Source: Streptomyces rapamycinicus NRRL 5491 (GTDB lineage Bacteria; Actinomycetota; Actinomycetes; Streptomycetales; Streptomycetaceae). Taken from it: DNA of 64,000 nt. The notes beneath the pieces are model-generated. The model was not told the DNA's origin. It made no database searches and was given only the letters and a program-made list of their open reading frames with translations. Positions 61,781 through 64,000 of this stretch are shown piece after piece (the first letter of the stretch is position 1; each line of letters begins with the position of its first letter). Location of the stretch: NCBI RefSeq assembly GCF_024298965.1, contig NZ_CP085193.1, positions 12,276,001 to 12,340,000 of the forward strand. The letters run 5' to 3'. A program made the position numbers and the translations under genes.

Positions 61781-63175
61781 ATGAACGTCAACGGCACCAC
61801 CAGCGCCGCAGTACTCGATCAGCTCCGCCACCAGTCCGCCGCCCCCCGGCGTCGCATCCTCTTCTCCGGCGCGGCCATCGTCACCATGGACCCGGACCTC
61901 GGCGTCCTGGGCCGCGGCGACCTGTTGGTGGAGGGCGACACGATCGTGGCGGTCGGGCCCGACTTGAGCGCGAGTGACGCGGTGGTGGTCGACGCCACCG
62001 GCGCGATCCTCACCCCCGGCTTCGTCGACACCCACCGGCACGCCTGGGAGGCGCAACTCCGACGGATCATGCCGGACGTCGATGACCTCGGTGGCTATGT
62101 TATGGCCACGCTGGCCGGATACGCCACGGTCTACCGACCCGAGGACATGTACATCGGCACCAAGCTCGCCGCTCTGACGGCGATCGACAGCGGCATCACG
62201 TGCATGCTGGACTTCTCCCACAACTCCCGTACCCGCGAGCACTCCGACGCCGCGATCCAAGCCCTACTCGACACCGGCATCCGTGGTGTGCACGCCTCCA
62301 TGGGCCCGCACTTCGGCGACTGGGATCAGCAGTGGCCCGGCGACCTGAACCGGCTCAAGGACCGGTACTTCAGCAGCGATGACCAGCTGCTGACACTGCG
62401 CCTGGCCACCTTGGCCACCGACGAGATCGCCGGACCGGCCCTCGTTTACGGTCCCCAGCTCGCCCGTGTCGCCCAGGAGTTGGGCATCGGGGTGAGCGTC
62501 GACGCCGTCTTCGGTGCGTCGTCCTCCGAGGCCGTGCTGCGCTGGGCCAAGGACGGCATCCTCGCTCCCGACGTCACCCTGATCCACGCGACCGGCCTGA
62601 CCTCCGAGGCATGGAGCGCGATGGGAGAGACCGGTACCACCGTGGCCCTCGCTCCCACCTCCGACGCACAGATCGGACTGGAAACCGCCATCCCGGCGGT
62701 CGATGAGGCGCTGGCCGTCGGCATCCGTCCCGGTCTGAGTATCGATGTCGAAGTCGCCCTGGCCAGCGACATGTTCACCCAGATGCGGTCGCTGCACGCC
62801 ATCCAGCGGATGCGCGCGGTCAACACGGTTTACGACACCGATCGACAGCCGTCCCGCATCACCACCCGCGACGTCCTGGACTTCGCCACCCTTCAGGGCG
62901 CCCGCACCAACGGCCTGGCCGGTGTCACCGGCTCCCTCGCCCCAGGCAAGAAGGCCGACCTGCTGGTCATCCAGGCCGAGGACCTGAACAACATGCCCCT
63001 CAACGACCCCATCGGAACCGTCGTCCTGGGATCCGACGCCCGTAACATCAGCGTGGTCCTCATCAACGGCGAGCCCCGCAAATGGAACGGACGGGTCCTC
63101 GATGTCGACCTGCCCGCCCTCCGCGACCAAGTGCGCGCCTCACGTGATCACGTGCTGAGCACTACCGCCAGCTGA
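61781..63175 (+). CDS. Amidohydrolase (TrzN/8-oxoguanine deaminase-like)
   Basis: A 464-residue metal-dependent amidohydrolase. It opens with the small beta-sandwich 'ILFSGAAIVTMDPDLGVLGR', then the metal-binding 'GAILTPGFVDTHRHAWEAQL' (HxH, about residues 78-95), 'DFSHNSRTREHSDAAI', 'VTLIHATGLTSEAWSAM' (His, about 270), 'ALAPTSDAQIGLETAIPAVD' and the closing 'GTVVLGSDARNISVVLINGE'. These enzymes deaminate or dechlorinate N-heterocycles, or cleave cyclic amides; the substrate is unknown. ATG at 61781 with AAGGAAAG 9 bases ahead. An MFS gene follows 115 bases later. Confidence 0.88.
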   Translation: MNVNGTTSAAVLDQLRHQSAAPRRRILFSGAAIVTMDPDLGVLGRGDLLVEGDTIVAVGPDLSASDAVVVDATGAILTPGFVDTHRHAWEAQLRRIMPDVDDLGGYVMATLAGYATVYRPEDMYIGTKLAALTAIDSGITCMLDFSHNSRTREHSDAAIQALLDTGIRGVHASMGPHFGDWDQQWPGDLNRLKDRYFSSDDQLLTLRLATLATDEIAGPALVYGPQLARVAQELGIGVSVDAVFGASSSEAVLRWAKDGILAPDVTLIHATGLTSEAWSAMGETGTTVALAPTSDAQIGLETAIPAVDEALAVGIRPGLSIDVEVALASDMFTQMRSLHAIQRMRAVNTVYDTDRQPSRITTRDVLDFATLQGARTNGLAGVTGSLAPGKKADLLVIQAEDLNNMPLNDPIGTVVLGSDARNISVVLINGEPRKWNGRVLDVDLPALRDQVRASRDHVLSTTAS

Positions 63176-63290
63176 ACGGCACTCTCCCACCATCGCCGGT
63201 GGCCTCCTGACCATTTCTCGCCCGGCGGCGCCGTGGCCACCTCACTGTACGCACTGTGCGCCCACCGGCCACGCCACATCTGGAGTTCTC

Positions 63291-64000
63291 GTGTCCCTCC
63301 CCACCACCTCTTCCAGGCCGTCCATACCGGTGACCAGTGCCCCGGAGGAGCCCCCGGCCTGGGCGCCTGCCGCGGCGACCATCGCGCTGCTGACCACACT
63401 CGGCGTCCTGGTCGTCGGCCAGATGTACACGGTCCTGGCCATGCTCCGCCCGATGGCCGACTCATGGGCCACCACATCGGGGCAGGTGACCTGGACGGCC
63501 ACGGCGTTCGGCTTCGCCTACGCGACCGGATTCCTGGTCGCCGGGCCGCTGGCCGACCGTTACGGATCACGCGCAGTGATCAGCGTCGGACTGGTGGCGG
63601 CCACGATCGCCACCGCGGCGGTCAGCGCCGCCCCCCACCTCGCCTGGGGCATCGCCCTGCGCGTCGTGCAGGGACTGACGGCAGCGACGTTCACGCCCGC
63701 CGCGTTCGCCTACGTCGCCCACCACATCGCACCGCGTCGCCGGGGCATCGCTCTCACCTGCGTCACCAGCGGCATGCTCGCCGCCGCCGTGCTCATGCAG
63801 ATCGGCGCCCAGGCGGTCGAGGCCGCGCTGGGTTGGCGCGCGGTCTTCCTGCTCAGCGCCGGGCTCATCGCCCTGGGCGTGCTGCCCGTGCGACGCATCC
63901 TGCACCGCACACCGCGCCGTCAGACCAGCGGCGGTCTGCTCCAGGCATTCGCCGCGATGCCCCGGCTGCTGCGCCGGCCGCGTCTGGTCGCCCTGTACGC
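63291..64000 (+). CDS. MFS transporter, N-terminal part, cut by the window edge
   Basis: The first 236 residues of a major facilitator protein. After a Pro/Ser-rich N-terminus come helices 'AAATIALLTTLGVLVVGQMY', 'GQVTWTATAFGFAYATGFLV', motif A 'GPLADRYGSRAVISVGLVA', 'GIALRVVQGLTAATFTPAAF' (motif B-like) and 'ALTCVTSGMLAAAVLMQIGA'. It resembles arabinose-efflux/YnfM-type DHA1 exporters. GTG start with TGGAG 6 bases ahead. Possibly co-transcribed with the amidohydrolase as an import/export partner. The C-terminal half lies beyond the window. Confidence 0.88.
   Translation, partial: MSLPTTSSRPSIPVTSAPEEPPAWAPAAATIALLTTLGVLVVGQMYTVLAMLRPMADSWATTSGQVTWTATAFGFAYATGFLVAGPLADRYGSRAVISVGLVAATIATAAVSAAPHLAWGIALRVVQGLTAATFTPAAFAYVAHHIAPRRRGIALTCVTSGMLAAAVLMQIGAQAVEAALGWRAVFLLSAGLIALGVLPVRRILHRTPRRQTSGGLLQAFAAMPRLLRRPRLVALY

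Noticed and set aside
58309..61800. LAL regulator starting near 61800 (1,163 residues)
   Set aside because: The extra 237 residues are Arg/Pro-rich antisense read-through of the Atu4866 remnant and control region; the ATG at 61089 gives a family-like N-terminus.

Overview
The window is high-GC actinomycete DNA, almost certainly from Streptomyces or a close relative. The evidence is strong GC bias at third codon positions, SARP and LuxR/LAL regulators with rare TTA (bldA-type) leucine codons, many start/stop overlaps, and dense specialised-metabolite genes. I see no rRNA, tRNA or CRISPR array. Everything here is read by eye; no similarity search was run.

Region by region. (a) 1-4.0 kb is the end of a RiPP cluster: a kinase-like C-terminus, a HopA1-family protein, a Cys-decarboxylase flavoprotein (HFCD type), a degenerate kinase-like protein, a methyltransferase and a 51-residue precursor ending in Cys. 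It resembles class V lanthipeptide or thioamitide systems, and it stops next to a thymidine phosphorylase (deoA) remnant. (b) 4.4-16.3 kb is mixed accessory DNA. It holds a secreted protein, small enzymes, a P450, a large ATPase regulator, a TetR repressor with two operators, and many gene scars: deoA, a DUF1707 protein, a SnoaL-like protein, an IS701-like transposase, an SDR, an NmrA-like protein, and a mycofactocin mftF tail joined to mftE.

(c) 16.3-48.0 kb is the main cluster. A SARP regulator is followed by a tightly coupled minus-strand operon: LAL regulator, class II DAHP synthase, NmrA-like reductase, MhpA-like flavin hydroxylase and SnoaL-like protein. Next come two minus-strand type I PKS genes. 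PKS1 has a CoA-ligase/degenerate-KR/ACP loader and one extension module; PKS2 has one module and a thioesterase. On the plus strand are a chorismatase (FkbO/Hyg5 family), an MFS exporter and the five methoxymalonyl-ACP genes fkbG-K-J-I-H. Read together, chorismate is drawn off to an aryl or cyclohexadiene acid, activated on PKS1, extended by one unusual (probably methoxymalonyl) unit and one malonyl unit, released by the TE, and possibly ring-hydroxylated. The PKS frames are broken by many one-base losses in G/C runs, which look like sequencing or polishing errors rather than real mutations.

(d) 48.1-61.1 kb is a separate, all-minus-strand cluster: a heterodimeric ABC exporter with complementary degenerate ATP sites, a glycosyltransferase fused to an epimerase-like domain, an epimerase/dehydratase, a second glycosyltransferase, a DegT aminotransferase, an amidinotransferase and a LAL regulator. 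It looks like a pathway to a guanidinylated amino sugar or aminocyclitol; I do not recognise the product. (e) 61.1-64.0 kb has a deleted Atu4866-type gene whose promoter region duplicates that at 8.1 kb, an amidohydrolase and the start of an MFS transporter.
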